A DNA stretch of 64,000 nt from Bacteroidota bacterium (GTDB lineage Bacteria; Bacteroidota; Bacteroidia; Flavobacteriales_D; Crocinitomicaceae): positions 170,347-234,346 of the forward strand of contig VGMY01000001.1 of NCBI GenBank assembly GCA_016866255.1, in the 5' to 3' direction. The translations under genes were made by a program, and so were the position numbers. Positions 55,065-63,369 of this stretch are shown in pieces. Each line of letters opens with the position of its first letter. Positions within the stretch are counted from its first letter, which is position 1. The notes under the pieces were generated by a model that was given only the letters and a program-made list of their open reading frames with translations, was not told the DNA's origin and ran no database searches.

Positions 55065-57893
55065 ATGAAAAGAAACCGTTCAATTGCTTCATCCATCTTG
55101 TCCTTATTGTTTGTTGCCTTTGCTGCAACGTTGTTCGCGCAACAAGCTTCGAAACAAGCATTTACGCTCCAACAGTATGCCAAAGAACACCCCAATTCCG
55201 CCCTCTGTTTAAGCGCCAATAATACCCCTGAAAATTTTCGTATTCTTCAGGAACTCGGAATCCCGTTGAAACAAAAAACCAACAGCTACCTCTTTTTTAA
55301 CGCCAGTCCGCAAGAGGTGCTCAACCAAGACGGTAGTCCAAAACTATCGGGCATCTATTTTGCAATTTCCAACCCGCAACCGCTCGCTGATAGTGCCATG
55401 GTGAAACACAAAATTAATCTGGTTCAGCAAGGGTTGAACGGTGTGGACACCAATTACTCAGGTAAGGGAGTAATTGTGGGCATTGTTGATCAAGGCATCG
55501 ATTTCAATCACCAAGATTTTCGATTAGCGACGGGGAAAACACGCGTTTTACGTTATTGGGATCATACGGTAAATGGGGCTAATCCACCTCAACCCTACAA
55601 CTATGGAGTGGTTTGGGATAGTTCCTCCATCAACGCAGGAACGTGTACCAGCCTTGAAGTAGGTACTGCTCACGGCTCTACCGTAGCGGGGATGGCGGTT
55701 GGAAATGCGCGCGCTAATTTAAAAAATAAAGGAGCAGCTCCCGAAGCAGACATCGTTGTAGTGGAAACGAATTTTAACTTACCCAATTGGACACTTACCA
55801 TTGCCGACGCGTGCGATTACATTTTCAAGGTGGCCGACTCGCTGGGTAAACCGGCAGTAATAAATTTATCGTTAGGAGACTATCTTGGAAGTCATGATGG
55901 CAACGACCCTGCCTCAGATATCATTGAATCCCTGTTAGATCTTTCGCCTGGTCGCATTGTCGTTTGTGCCGCAGGAAATTCAGGAAATCAGGGGAAATAC
56001 CACGTTGGCGACTCGCAGATTACCGCGGATACCTCCTTCTTTTGGAGCGTTCGCAATCCGGGGAACACGATTGCCGGACCGGGAAAAATTGTCTTTGATG
56101 TGTGGTCTGATACTTCCGAGGCCCATTACTACTTTGCTTACGGGGCGGATAAGGTGACGCCCAACTACTCGTTCCGTGGAAAAACAAATTTTCGCTATGC
56201 TACAAGCAACATGAACCAAGTGCCCGTGACCGATACAATTTTCAATGCGGCCGGTCAGCGCATCGCCATTATCGACAGCTACCGAGAAATCGTCGGACCA
56301 AATTTTCACATGCTCGTGGTGTTTAGTACAATTGATTCCATCAATTACCGATACCGATTCATGACGACCGGTTCGGGTAAATACGACGCATGGGGAGGAA
56401 GTTGGCAACAACTTAGTAATTTCGTTACATCACCCCTGCCAACACAACTGCAACTGGCGGGAATACAGCACTACCTGATGCCCGACTCATTGCAAACCAT
56501 AGTAAGCAGTTGGAATTGTTCGGAAAAGGTAGTTTCTGTCGCAAACATGCGCAATCGAAAAGGACACATTACCAAAAACAACACCTACTATCAACCGGCC
56601 TCCACCACACCTGTCGGAAAACTTAGTGAGAATAGCAGCAAAGGTCCTGCCAGAAATGGTACTACGAAACCGAATATTACCGCGGCAGGTGACGTTGCTT
56701 TGGCTGCCGGACCCTTAGCCTACTTAAGCAATCCGGCAAATAATAGTACCATCGATCAAGGAGGATTCCATGTTCGCAACGGTGGAACCTCAATGGCCTC
56801 CCCTGTGGTTGCGGGAATTGCGGCACTTTACTTGCAGAAGTGTCCCGGTTCGAATTATCAACAATTCCTTGCAGATCTTCACAACACAGCCACCACGGAT
56901 AATTTCACCGGAGCAACCCCTAACTATGCCTATGGTTATGGGAAAGCCGATGCGCATTCGTTGATGACTTCAAAAAACATAAGCCTCCACGTAGATTCCG
57001 TCTCAGGAATTTGTCTCGGAGGTACGGTGACGTTGAGCGTAGAAAGTCCACACACCCTGTTTAGTGCACTTTGGAACAATGGAACACCGGGCATAAGCAT
57101 GACTACCGCCATTGTCGGTTCCTACCATGTTTCGGTCCTCGATAGTGTTGGTTGTTACACCCGTTCGACGCCACTAGTGCTAAGCCTTTTGACCCCGCCT
57201 TTCGTTGATGCCGGCACGAGTTTTACCAGTTGTCCTGGAGTTCCAATAACGCTTGTTGGAACCGGAAATGCTGTAAGTTACGAATGGCAAAACGGAATTG
57301 TCAACAACCAAGCCTTCATTCCCTCAAACGCCAGCACCTACTACCTCACGGGAACGGGTTTTAACGGTTGCCAAACAACCGACTCCATTACCGTGAACCT
57401 TCACAACCTTATACAGGTGGAGTATAACGAACAAATCACCACCGTGATGCAGGGCTCAGCTCCTTTCAATGTTACACAAGGAACCCCGTCGGGAGGCGTT
57501 TATTCCGGCATAGGAATCATTGGAACAACTTTTCATCCGACGCTCTCAGGACCCGGAACTTTTACCATAACCTACAGTTTGACCGATGCCAACGGGTGTA
57601 CCTTTAGCGATTCATCGGTTATTCAAGTTGTCGACCAGAATGGAATACCAGAACAACAACTACAAGAGATGAACATCTATCCAAATCCTGCTTCAGATTT
57701 CATCACCGTTGTGTGGAAAGGCCCGGTTACCGGTTTGAAAGTATTCGATGCGAACGGTCGGATTTTAGCAGAATATACGGTGAATCCTGGTAGCGAACAG
57801 GTTGTTTTACCGGTTAACACCTTTGAAAAAGGTTGGTATTGGGTTGAACTGCTGAAGGATGACTCGCGGTGCATGAAGCCTTGGATTAAATAG
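55065..57893 (+). CDS. Secreted S8 subtilase with T9SS type A domain
   Basis: 942 residues. Signal peptide to LFAQ (~26). Catalytic residues: Asp142 (VDQGID), His203 (TAHGSTVAG), oxyanion Asn in AAGNSGNQG, Ser576 (GGTSMASP). A ~130-residue beta insert lies between the Asn and Ser blocks, as in C5a-peptidase-like subtilases. Residues ~650-860 hold Ig-like modules (GTVTLSVESPHTLF..., FTSCPGVPITLVG). The end (IYPNPASDFITV...) is a T9SS type A sorting domain. A cell-surface or released protease. Confidence 0.93.
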   Translation: MKRNRSIASSILSLLFVAFAATLFAQQASKQAFTLQQYAKEHPNSALCLSANNTPENFRILQELGIPLKQKTNSYLFFNASPQEVLNQDGSPKLSGIYFAISNPQPLADSAMVKHKINLVQQGLNGVDTNYSGKGVIVGIVDQGIDFNHQDFRLATGKTRVLRYWDHTVNGANPPQPYNYGVVWDSSSINAGTCTSLEVGTAHGSTVAGMAVGNARANLKNKGAAPEADIVVVETNFNLPNWTLTIADACDYIFKVADSLGKPAVINLSLGDYLGSHDGNDPASDIIESLLDLSPGRIVVCAAGNSGNQGKYHVGDSQITADTSFFWSVRNPGNTIAGPGKIVFDVWSDTSEAHYYFAYGADKVTPNYSFRGKTNFRYATSNMNQVPVTDTIFNAAGQRIAIIDSYREIVGPNFHMLVVFSTIDSINYRYRFMTTGSGKYDAWGGSWQQLSNFVTSPLPTQLQLAGIQHYLMPDSLQTIVSSWNCSEKVVSVANMRNRKGHITKNNTYYQPASTTPVGKLSENSSKGPARNGTTKPNITAAGDVALAAGPLAYLSNPANNSTIDQGGFHVRNGGTSMASPVVAGIAALYLQKCPGSNYQQFLADLHNTATTDNFTGATPNYAYGYGKADAHSLMTSKNISLHVDSVSGICLGGTVTLSVESPHTLFSALWNNGTPGISMTTAIVGSYHVSVLDSVGCYTRSTPLVLSLLTPPFVDAGTSFTSCPGVPITLVGTGNAVSYEWQNGIVNNQAFIPSNASTYYLTGTGFNGCQTTDSITVNLHNLIQVEYNEQITTVMQGSAPFNVTQGTPSGGVYSGIGIIGTTFHPTLSGPGTFTITYSLTDANGCTFSDSSVIQVVDQNGIPEQQLQEMNIYPNPASDFITVVWKGPVTGLKVFDANGRILAEYTVNPGSEQVVLPVNTFEKGWYWVELLKDDSRCMKPWIK

Positions 57894-58143
57894 CAGCACT
57901 TTCGCAGATCGTGTTCGTGCACCAACCTGATTGACCAAACAAACGCATTTCGCACCTAAGGGATTGACGTTTGAAAAAACAACAATTGCCATGGCAGGGT
58001 TTTCGCAATTTAGCGGCTATGAAATCACAAGGTGAAAGACCCTGGTACGATTTCCATCAACGGTTGAGGTGAAATTAATATGTTGTCGAGCATGCCTTCG
58101 TCTAAAAAAATTTTTATTATTGCAGCCATCAAAAAAGACTAAC

Positions 58144-59496
58144 ATGAGAGTAACCCTCCTCTTTTGGCTATTTCTTGGCCATTTTTTAAGCCTTGGCCAA
58201 TCTACCCTAATGGTAGGTAATACCCTGGTGAACGTTGATACCGTAATTACGGGACTCGACATACCTTGGGAAATAATTTATGGGAATGACGGGTACATTT
58301 GGACAACCGAACGCAAGGGAATTGTTAGCCGCATCAACCCTACAACTGGCCAAAAAAATGTCATCTTAGACTTGACCAACTCGGTTTATCAGCAGTCGGA
58401 AGCAGGTCTTCTAGGAATGGCTCTTCATCCGGATTTTGAAAATACCCCTGAGGTGTTCTTAGCCTACACCTATGGGGCATTTAACACCATTCGTGAGCGA
58501 ATCGTTAAATACACGTTCAACGGAAACATTTTGACCAATCCGGTAATACTCATCGATGACATCACAGGGAACACCACCCATATTGGAGCTCGTTTTCAAT
58601 TTTTACCCGATACCACCATCCTCGTATCAACCGGCGATGCCCAGAACACGTCATTGCCACAAAATCTCAACTCCTTAAGCGGTAAAATTTTGCGCATGAA
58701 TCCCGATGGGACCATTCCCTTCAACAATCCGAACCCCTTGAGCTATGTGTACACCCACGGCCATAGAAACGTACAAGGAATGTGTCTTGCCCCAAATGGA
58801 TTGGTATACATTTCGGAACACGGGGCATCTAGCGACGACGAATTCCAATTGTTGGAACCGGGCCGAAATTACGGATGGCCCAATGTTGAGGGATTTTGCA
58901 ACCTACCGGGCGAGCAATCGTTTTGCGCAACCAATAATATAAAAGAACCGCTAACGGTATGGACACCCACCATTGCCCCTTCCGATGTGTTATGGTACGA
59001 CAATCCAAATTTTCCGGAATTTGACGGCAAAATGTTATTAAGCGTTCTTAAGGATAAACGGATAATTGCCATTACCTTAAGTGTTGATGGGACTCAGTAT
59101 CTTTCCCAGGCACACTATTTAAACAACCAATTCGGGCGCATTCGAGACATTTGCATCGGCCCCGAAAAAGAACTGTATCTTGCAACCAACGGAGAATCTT
59201 GGTCGAATACGAATCCAAACACCCACAGCATTCTTCGATTGAAAGTTGCCAATGCCGCAACGCTGAACGGGGAAATTTTATCGAAAGTGAATCTATTCCC
59301 AAATCCAACAGACGGCACTCTTTTTCTAAGCGGATTTACCCAAACCTTGAAAGTAGAAATTTACGATTTAGCGGGACGAAAAATCCGGGATATTCCGCAA
59401 TATACTGAGGGTTCTCCAATCGATATAAAAAACTTAAAATCAGGCATTTATAATGTGTTATGTGAAGGAAAAACACAGCGTTTTGTTAAACTTTAA
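58144..59496 (+). CDS. Secreted PQQ-type sugar dehydrogenase-like protein with T9SS type A domain
   Basis: About 450 residues from ATG 58144 (MRVTLLFWLFLGHFLSLGQ is a signal peptide; an earlier ATG at 58069 gives a basic non-signal extension). Six-bladed propeller of the soluble glucose/aldose dehydrogenase family: GLDIPWEIIYG, EAGLLGMALHPDF, the HGHRNVQGMCLAPNG and EHGASSDDEFQLLEPGRNYGWP blocks, and FPEFDGKMLLSVL. The C-terminal ~80 residues (LFPNPTDGTLFL...) are a T9SS type A domain. It likely oxidises sugars at the surface using PQQ and Ca2+. Confidence 0.9.
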   Translation: MRVTLLFWLFLGHFLSLGQSTLMVGNTLVNVDTVITGLDIPWEIIYGNDGYIWTTERKGIVSRINPTTGQKNVILDLTNSVYQQSEAGLLGMALHPDFENTPEVFLAYTYGAFNTIRERIVKYTFNGNILTNPVILIDDITGNTTHIGARFQFLPDTTILVSTGDAQNTSLPQNLNSLSGKILRMNPDGTIPFNNPNPLSYVYTHGHRNVQGMCLAPNGLVYISEHGASSDDEFQLLEPGRNYGWPNVEGFCNLPGEQSFCATNNIKEPLTVWTPTIAPSDVLWYDNPNFPEFDGKMLLSVLKDKRIIAITLSVDGTQYLSQAHYLNNQFGRIRDICIGPEKELYLATNGESWSNTNPNTHSILRLKVANAATLNGEILSKVNLFPNPTDGTLFLSGFTQTLKVEIYDLAGRKIRDIPQYTEGSPIDIKNLKSGIYNVLCEGKTQRFVKL

Positions 59497-59822
59497 TTAC
59501 CCCAAACCGTTGCTTTATAAACCGCCTGTGAAAAGGGTTCACCGTTAATGCTCGTGTGACCCGCAAATCCGCCTAAAAAACCTAAAGTGTCGCAGTTTTC
59601 TGTGAGAACGTAAACGGCTAAATCATTCCCACAAAGTCCTGGGTTAAAACAATAGACTGTTTGATTTTGAAAGGCAAATTCTTTTACGCTGGCTCCAGAG
59701 GAACAAGCCTCGTTCTCAAAAGCCATAATTTTAGCGTTTATGCATCCTGAATGCGTGTACTTAGTGCATTGAAACGCCATCAATAGTAGCGGGGTCAAAA
59801 TAAGAATTTGATAGTAACGCAT
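59493..59822 (-). CDS. Small lipoprotein, unknown
   Basis: 109 residues. Lipoprotein signal MRYYQILILTPLLLMAFQC with lipobox AFQC (Cys19). The mature part is Cys-rich (KYTHSGCINAKIMAFENEACSS, VYCFNPGLCGNDLAV, ENCDTLGFLGGFAG), ending FSQAVYKATVW. It overlaps the sugar dehydrogenase tail by 4 bases on the opposite strand. The pattern looks like a small conserved Bacteroidota family, but I cannot name it with certainty. Confidence 0.75.
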   Translation of the reverse strand: MRYYQILILTPLLLMAFQCTKYTHSGCINAKIMAFENEACSSGASVKEFAFQNQTVYCFNPGLCGNDLAVYVLTENCDTLGFLGGFAGHTSINGEPFSQAVYKATVWGN

Positions 59823-59847
59823 AGTGCGAAAATAGGAAGAATAACCC

Positions 59848-59855
59848 TACCTTTG
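59848..59855 (+). promoter_or_regulatory. -7 promoter element of the speD-speE fusion
   Basis: TACCTTTG lies 20 nt before the ATG at 59876. An ATG at 59864 opens only a four-codon frame. Confidence 0.65.
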
Positions 59856-59875
59856 CCCCTTAAAATGAAAAACGC

Positions 59876-61177
59876 ATGAGTTCAGCCTTAGGAAACCACA
59901 TTTTAGTAGAATTTATGAACTGCGATCCGCACATCATGAACGATGTTGCTGCGATTGAACGGGACATGGTCGATGCTGCGAAAAAAGCGGAAGCTACTGT
60001 CATCAATTCTACCTTTCATCACTTCTCCCCTTATGGTGTTTCCGGAGTTGTTGTTATACAAGAAAGCCACCTTGCCATTCACACTTGGCCCGAATACGGT
60101 TATGCAGCCGTTGATGTTTTCACGTGCGGGGAGATGAATGCTTGGATAGCTTTCGATTATCTGAAAGAAAGTTTTCAGGCCAAGAGCTACTCTGCCATTG
60201 AAATGAAAAGAGGGTCGGTGAACTTACTAACGCGCAACGATTTCGATATCAGCACGATGCGACAGAAAGCCAACGAATGGGTGAATCCAGGATTTTACAC
60301 GCGCAATGTTTGGTTTACAGATAAAGACGAAAATCAAGCCTTGTCCTTGCGTTTTACCGGTGATGTTTTCTACGACCACCAATCGCCTTTTCAACGGGTA
60401 AGAATCCTTGAATCCTACAAGTATGGGAAGATGTTAGCATTGGACGATATGGTAATGACCACCGAGAACGATGAATTTCACTACCACGAAATGATTTCGC
60501 ACCCTGCGATGTTCATGCATCCGAGTCCCAGGAATGTTCTTGTGATTGGCGGAGGAGACGGCGGAACGATACGCGAGGTACTACGACACCAAGGCGTGGA
60601 AAAAGTTACGATGGTTGAGATTGATGGGGCGGTTATTGAAGCGTGTAAGGAACACTTGCCCAGCATTGCCTCTTCCTTCAACGACCCAAAACTCACGTTG
60701 CTAGTGGACGACGGCATTGCTTTCATGAGAAATGCGAAACCAAATTCCTATGACGTTATTTTGGTGGATGGATCCGATCCGGTAGGGCCTGCCGAGGGCT
60801 TATTTTCCGTGTCTTTTTATCAAAACTGTTACAATGCCTTGAAATCAGATGGAATTCTGGTTGCTCAAGGGGAATCGCCCAAGTTTAATGAAAAGGCCTT
60901 TTGTGAACTTAATTTTACCCTGCAAGATATTTTTGGACAGCAAAAAGCTCCCGTTTCCCTGTTCTTTGTTCCTACTTACCCTACAGGGATGTGGAGTTTC
61001 CAGTACGGATTGAAAGGTAACCTTGACGCCATTAAAAATCTTGACAACGCAAGCATTGATAGCTTCGTTCAAAATGAAGGACTTCGCTATTACAACAGCG
61101 CACTGCATCACGGGAGTTTTGCACTGCCCAATTTCGTAAAGAACTTGGTTTCCCACAAAAGCCGTACTGCGGTCTAG
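59876..61177 (+). CDS. Fused S-adenosylmethionine decarboxylase (SpeD) - spermidine synthase (SpeE)
   Basis: 433 residues. Residues ~1-120 are a bacterial SpeD proenzyme: [26 protein letters not shown], with predicted autocleavage between Glu63 and Ser64 giving the pyruvoyl group. From ~130 on is a polyamine aminopropyltransferase ([57 protein letters not shown]). Together they would make spermidine from decarboxylated AdoMet and putrescine in one chain. No stop or frameshift separates the parts, so the fusion is genuine. Preceded by a -7 box and followed by ssb. Confidence 0.95.
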   Translation: MSSALGNHILVEFMNCDPHIMNDVAAIERDMVDAAKKAEATVINSTFHHFSPYGVSGVVVIQESHLAIHTWPEYGYAAVDVFTCGEMNAWIAFDYLKESFQAKSYSAIEMKRGSVNLLTRNDFDISTMRQKANEWVNPGFYTRNVWFTDKDENQALSLRFTGDVFYDHQSPFQRVRILESYKYGKMLALDDMVMTTENDEFHYHEMISHPAMFMHPSPRNVLVIGGGDGGTIREVLRHQGVEKVTMVEIDGAVIEACKEHLPSIASSFNDPKLTLLVDDGIAFMRNAKPNSYDVILVDGSDPVGPAEGLFSVSFYQNCYNALKSDGILVAQGESPKFNEKAFCELNFTLQDIFGQQKAPVSLFFVPTYPTGMWSFQYGLKGNLDAIKNLDNASIDSFVQNEGLRYYNSALHHGSFALPNFVKNLVSHKSRTAV

Positions 61178-61322
61178 CCTACAAAAGAAATTGTGTTTCG
61201 GGCAAATTGTGCAAGCTTACTGAAGTTGCAAGTAAGGACTTATTCATTCAATAAGGTATAAACTTCTCCCTCGCTTCCGTTGAAAGTAAACATAACCCAT
61301 TACTTTCAAATCAATAATATAG

Positions 61323-61330
61323 TACATTTG
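61323..61330 (+). promoter_or_regulatory. -7 promoter element of ssb
   Basis: TACATTTG lies 27 nt before the GTG start at 61358. Confidence 0.6.
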
Positions 61331-61357
61331 TAGAGTAACCTACTTAAATTTTAAAGC

Positions 61358-61801
61358 GTGGCATCGGTTTTTGAAACCAGAGTTATCGGAAATATAGGTA
61401 AAGATGCTGTGGTAAAGCCCATGGATCGCGGCATAATGGCCATCAATTTTCCTGTGGCGCACAATAAAAATTGGCGCGATAAAAAAACAGGAAGCGCTAA
61501 AACAAGAACGACATGGATCAATTGCACTATTTGGAAACGCGAAGGCAGTAACCTGCGCATTGTGGATCTGTTGACTCGAGGAACAATGGTCGAATTAATT
61601 GGAACACCTTATGCCAAAGGGTTCACCTTAGAAGACGGTTCTATTCGAACTGAAATCCGCTTAAACGTAACGGCGACCAACATTCTTCGTACAACCCACC
61701 GAGGCGAGGGCGAGGCGGACGATTTTGTGGAGGGAGACGACTTTAACCCGGTCAATGATGGTTCATTTGAGGACTTCACTATCCACGACGACGATTTTTA
61801 A
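61358..61801 (+). CDS. ssb: Single-stranded DNA-binding protein
   Basis: 147 residues with a GTG start (VASVFETRVIGNIGKDA). OB-fold strands INFPVAHNKNWRDK, TTWINCTIWKREG, and a Gly/Glu/Asp-rich tail ending in FTIHDDDF, the acidic tip that recruits partner proteins. Slightly shorter than E. coli SSB. Next to tRNA-Asn. Confidence 0.95.
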   Translation: MASVFETRVIGNIGKDAVVKPMDRGIMAINFPVAHNKNWRDKKTGSAKTRTTWINCTIWKREGSNLRIVDLLTRGTMVELIGTPYAKGFTLEDGSIRTEIRLNVTATNILRTTHRGEGEADDFVEGDDFNPVNDGSFEDFTIHDDDF

Positions 61802-61838
61802 AAAAGCCCTGGTCATTTTCATTTTATAGAAAAACTGC

Positions 61839-61846
61839 TATCTTTG
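61839..61846 (+). promoter_or_regulatory. -7 promoter element of tRNA-Asn
   Basis: TATCTTTG, identical to the tRNA-Met element, 12 nt before the tRNA. Confidence 0.75.
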
Positions 61847-61858
61847 CGATCACAAAAT

Positions 61859-61932
61859 TCCTCCTTAGCTCAGTTGGTTAGAGCATCTGACTGTTAATCA
61901 GAGGGTCGCTGGTTCAAGTCCAGCAGGGGGAG
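61859..61932 (+). tRNA. tRNA-Asn (GUU)
   Basis: Acceptor TCCTCCT/AGGGGGA, D stem GCTC/GAGC, anticodon stem TCTGA/TCAGA with loop CTGTTAA (anticodon GTT), T stem GCTGG/CCAGC, discriminator G. CCA is not encoded. Confidence 0.95.
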
Positions 61933-61934
61933 CG

Positions 61935-61964
61935 AAAGCCGGTTAGTAATAATCGGCTTTTTTT
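61935..61964 (+). terminator. rho-independent terminator after tRNA-Asn
   Basis: Stem AAAGCCG/CGGCTTT with a 12-nt loop and a run of T residues. Confidence 0.75.
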
Positions 61965-61975
61965 ATTTCCGTACC

Positions 61976-61991
61976 CTCCGCCCAGGCGGAG
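61976..61991. repeat. Small G+C-rich palindrome
   Basis: CTCCGCC-CA-GGCGGAG, first of several hairpins in the repeat patch. A similar CCGCC/GGCGG hairpin with another core occurs at 62422-62441. Confidence 0.75.
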
Positions 61992-62020
61992 ATACGTCCT
62001 ACGGTCCGCCTCGGTGGACT

Positions 62021-62119
62021 CAGGGTGCGAAAAAAACAACGGGTATATAAAATCTTCCTTTGGTGCATGTTTAAGGGACAAGCAGAGCGAACTGAAAACC
62101 GGGCACCGTAAGGAAGCCT
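62021..62119 (+). repeat. 99-bp repeat, copy A
   Basis: Starts CAGGGTGCGAAAAAAACAAC and ends GGAAGCCT. Nearly identical (about four mismatches) to 62321-62419, exactly 300 bp away. It includes the left arm of the long palindrome. Confidence 0.9.
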
Positions 62120-62189
62120 ACGCCGCGGCGTAGGATCGCCGAAACGGTCAGTTTTCAGGAGTGGAGCGCCGTTCCTTAAACCCTGCACC
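62062..62189. repeat. 128-bp imperfect palindrome
   Basis: The outer arms GGTGCA/TGCACC, then TTTAAGG/CCTTAAA, then CTGAAAAC/GTTTTCAG, and the perfect 18-bp core CCTACGCCGCGGCGTAGG (62117-62134) share one centre within one base. In single strand or RNA it would form a long hairpin. No ORF crosses it convincingly. Confidence 0.85.
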
Positions 62190-62199
62190 GAGCTTTTTG

Positions 62200-62224
62200 C
62201 TACTTTTTTGCGGTAAAAAAGTAG
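62200..62224. repeat. A/T-rich hairpin
   Basis: CTACTTTTTT and AAAAAAGTAG flank a 5-nt loop, just before the broken tRNA copy. Confidence 0.75.
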
Positions 62225-62231
62225 AAAACCT

Positions 62232-62330
62232 GGTTGGTTAGAGTCCCGCACTTGCTGGATTATTCAGAGGGTTTCCGTATAAACGGAATAAGCGCTGGTT
62301 CAATTCGATACGGTGGACAGCAGGGTGCGA
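62232..62330 (+). pseudogene. Disrupted tRNA-Asn copy
   Basis: Four blocks of the tRNA-Asn at 61859 recur in the same order: TTGGTTAGAG (D arm), TTCAGAGGGT (anticodon 3' stem and variable loop; the tRNA reads ATCAGAGGGT), GCTGGTTCAA (T arm) and CAGCAGGG (acceptor 3' side) followed by GCGAAA. Unrelated insertions separate them, and the anticodon region is lost. It cannot fold as a tRNA. Confidence 0.75.
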
Positions 62331-62419
62331 AAAAAACAACGGGTATATAAAATCTTCCTTTGGTGCATGTTTAAGGGGCAAGCACAGCGAACTGAAAACG
62401 GGGCACCGTAAGGAAGCCT
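62321..62419 (+). repeat. 99-bp repeat, copy B
   Basis: Partner of copy A. Its left end coincides with the 3' end of the broken tRNA-Asn. It lacks the matching right palindrome arm. Confidence 0.9.
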
Positions 62420-62421
62420 TT

Positions 62422-62441
62422 GCCTCCGCCGTGGCGGAGGC
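62422..62441. repeat. G+C-rich hairpin following copy B
   Basis: GCCTCCGCC-GT-GGCGGAGGC takes the position that the CCTACGCCGCGGCGTAGG core has after copy A. Confidence 0.75.
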
Positions 62442-62723
62442 GATCCGGCAGGGAATGAAGGTACACGAAAAAGGGTTCTACTTGATTGCATAACCCTCTG
62501 CTCATCCTCCGGGGAGAATGATGCCATTGTTGCGGAAAAAGTTGATTGATAAAAAATCTCGCTGTTTTTAATGGGCTTAGTTTAATCAAAATCCAATTCC
62601 CCGAATCACTCGGCCGTAAATTGGTGGCGCCAGCGCAAAAAATCGAGCAATCCATGACAGCAAAACCCAAGCAAAATAGTTGAACAGCATCTAAAAAGGA
62701 AGTGGTGGACTGAACCAGCAAGA
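62442..62723. other. Intergenic remainder of the repeat patch, no gene seen
   Basis: About 280 bp without a convincing ORF. The antisense frame here has no family signature and runs through repeat sequence. Confidence 0.5.
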
Positions 62724-63221
62724 TTATGTGTTATTCCCCGCGCTCTCGTTGAGCAGCGCAATCATTGCGGTACAGGTAATGTAGAGTTGAGTTGCCGTTT
62801 CGTCGTCCATGCTTGAACCGTCGTCGTCGTCGTTGGAAACTTCAATAGCCATAAATTTCAGTAATTCAGGCTGGTCGCAAAACTCCTCAATTCGTTCGGT
62901 AGCCTCTTCATCGTTTGCAGCCCCGAAATAATCCGCCAACATATCCTCAAAAGGCTGCTCAAATTTTTCGATCATTTCCGCCGTAACCGTCTTCGTGTTA
63001 ATGCCAGCTTGGGCATAGCTTTCGGTAATGACCCAAAAATAGTACAGTAAATATCCCTCCAGGCTCTCGTTGCCGTACTCTTCCGGTGCGGCAAGCAGGT
63101 AGTCAAGCAAAATCGGTTGTTTCTTGGAAAGTTGCTTGATGGCTTGTTCGAATTCGTCGTCATTCATTTTATCGATGTACAGCGTAGCCTTTTCGATGTG
63201 TTCAAAGAGAATGTGTTTCAT
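62724..63221 (-). CDS. Acidic protein of unknown family, 165 aa
   Basis: Not recognised. 165 residues, strongly acidic and helical (DDEFEQAIKQLSKKQPILLDYLLAAPEEYG, ATERIEEFCDQPELLKFM), with an Asp run (NDDDDGSSMDDE) before a final hydrophobic helix. No signal peptide, so cytoplasmic. Composition and length support a real gene. It lies between the repeat patch and the lysyl-oxidase-like gene. Confidence 0.75.
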   Translation of the reverse strand: MKHILFEHIEKATLYIDKMNDDEFEQAIKQLSKKQPILLDYLLAAPEEYGNESLEGYLLYYFWVITESYAQAGINTKTVTAEMIEKFEQPFEDMLADYFGAANDEEATERIEEFCDQPELLKFMAIEVSNDDDDGSSMDDETATQLYITCTAMIALLNESAGNNT

Positions 63222-63369
63222 GTGTTAGTTCGTTGTTTACAAAGGTAGGGGTAAAAACGGTTGACTCAGTGTCGTAATGGCTACCTAAGAATACCAAAAC
63301 GCTCCTACCCTAGGTTTGCCCGTATCATCGTCTAATTCATTTTTTGTACTTTTATACAAATCTAAAATT

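Noticed and set aside
54989..55219. N-terminal extension of the left subtilase (Cys-rich 77 residues).
   Set aside because: The downstream ATG begins a perfect signal peptide, and a -7 promoter element lies inside the extension. The extension would also overlap the start of the divergent subtilase.
62371..62721. Minus-strand frame of 116 codons through the repeat patch.
   Set aside because: It crosses palindromic repeats, has no family signature, and similar frames occur in both repeat copies, so it is a product of repeat sequence.
61935..62723. Repeat patch considered as an integrated mobile element with att sites.
   Set aside because: No integrase, transposase or cargo gene lies between the tRNA and the broken copy, so only a scar or small non-autonomous repeat can be supported.
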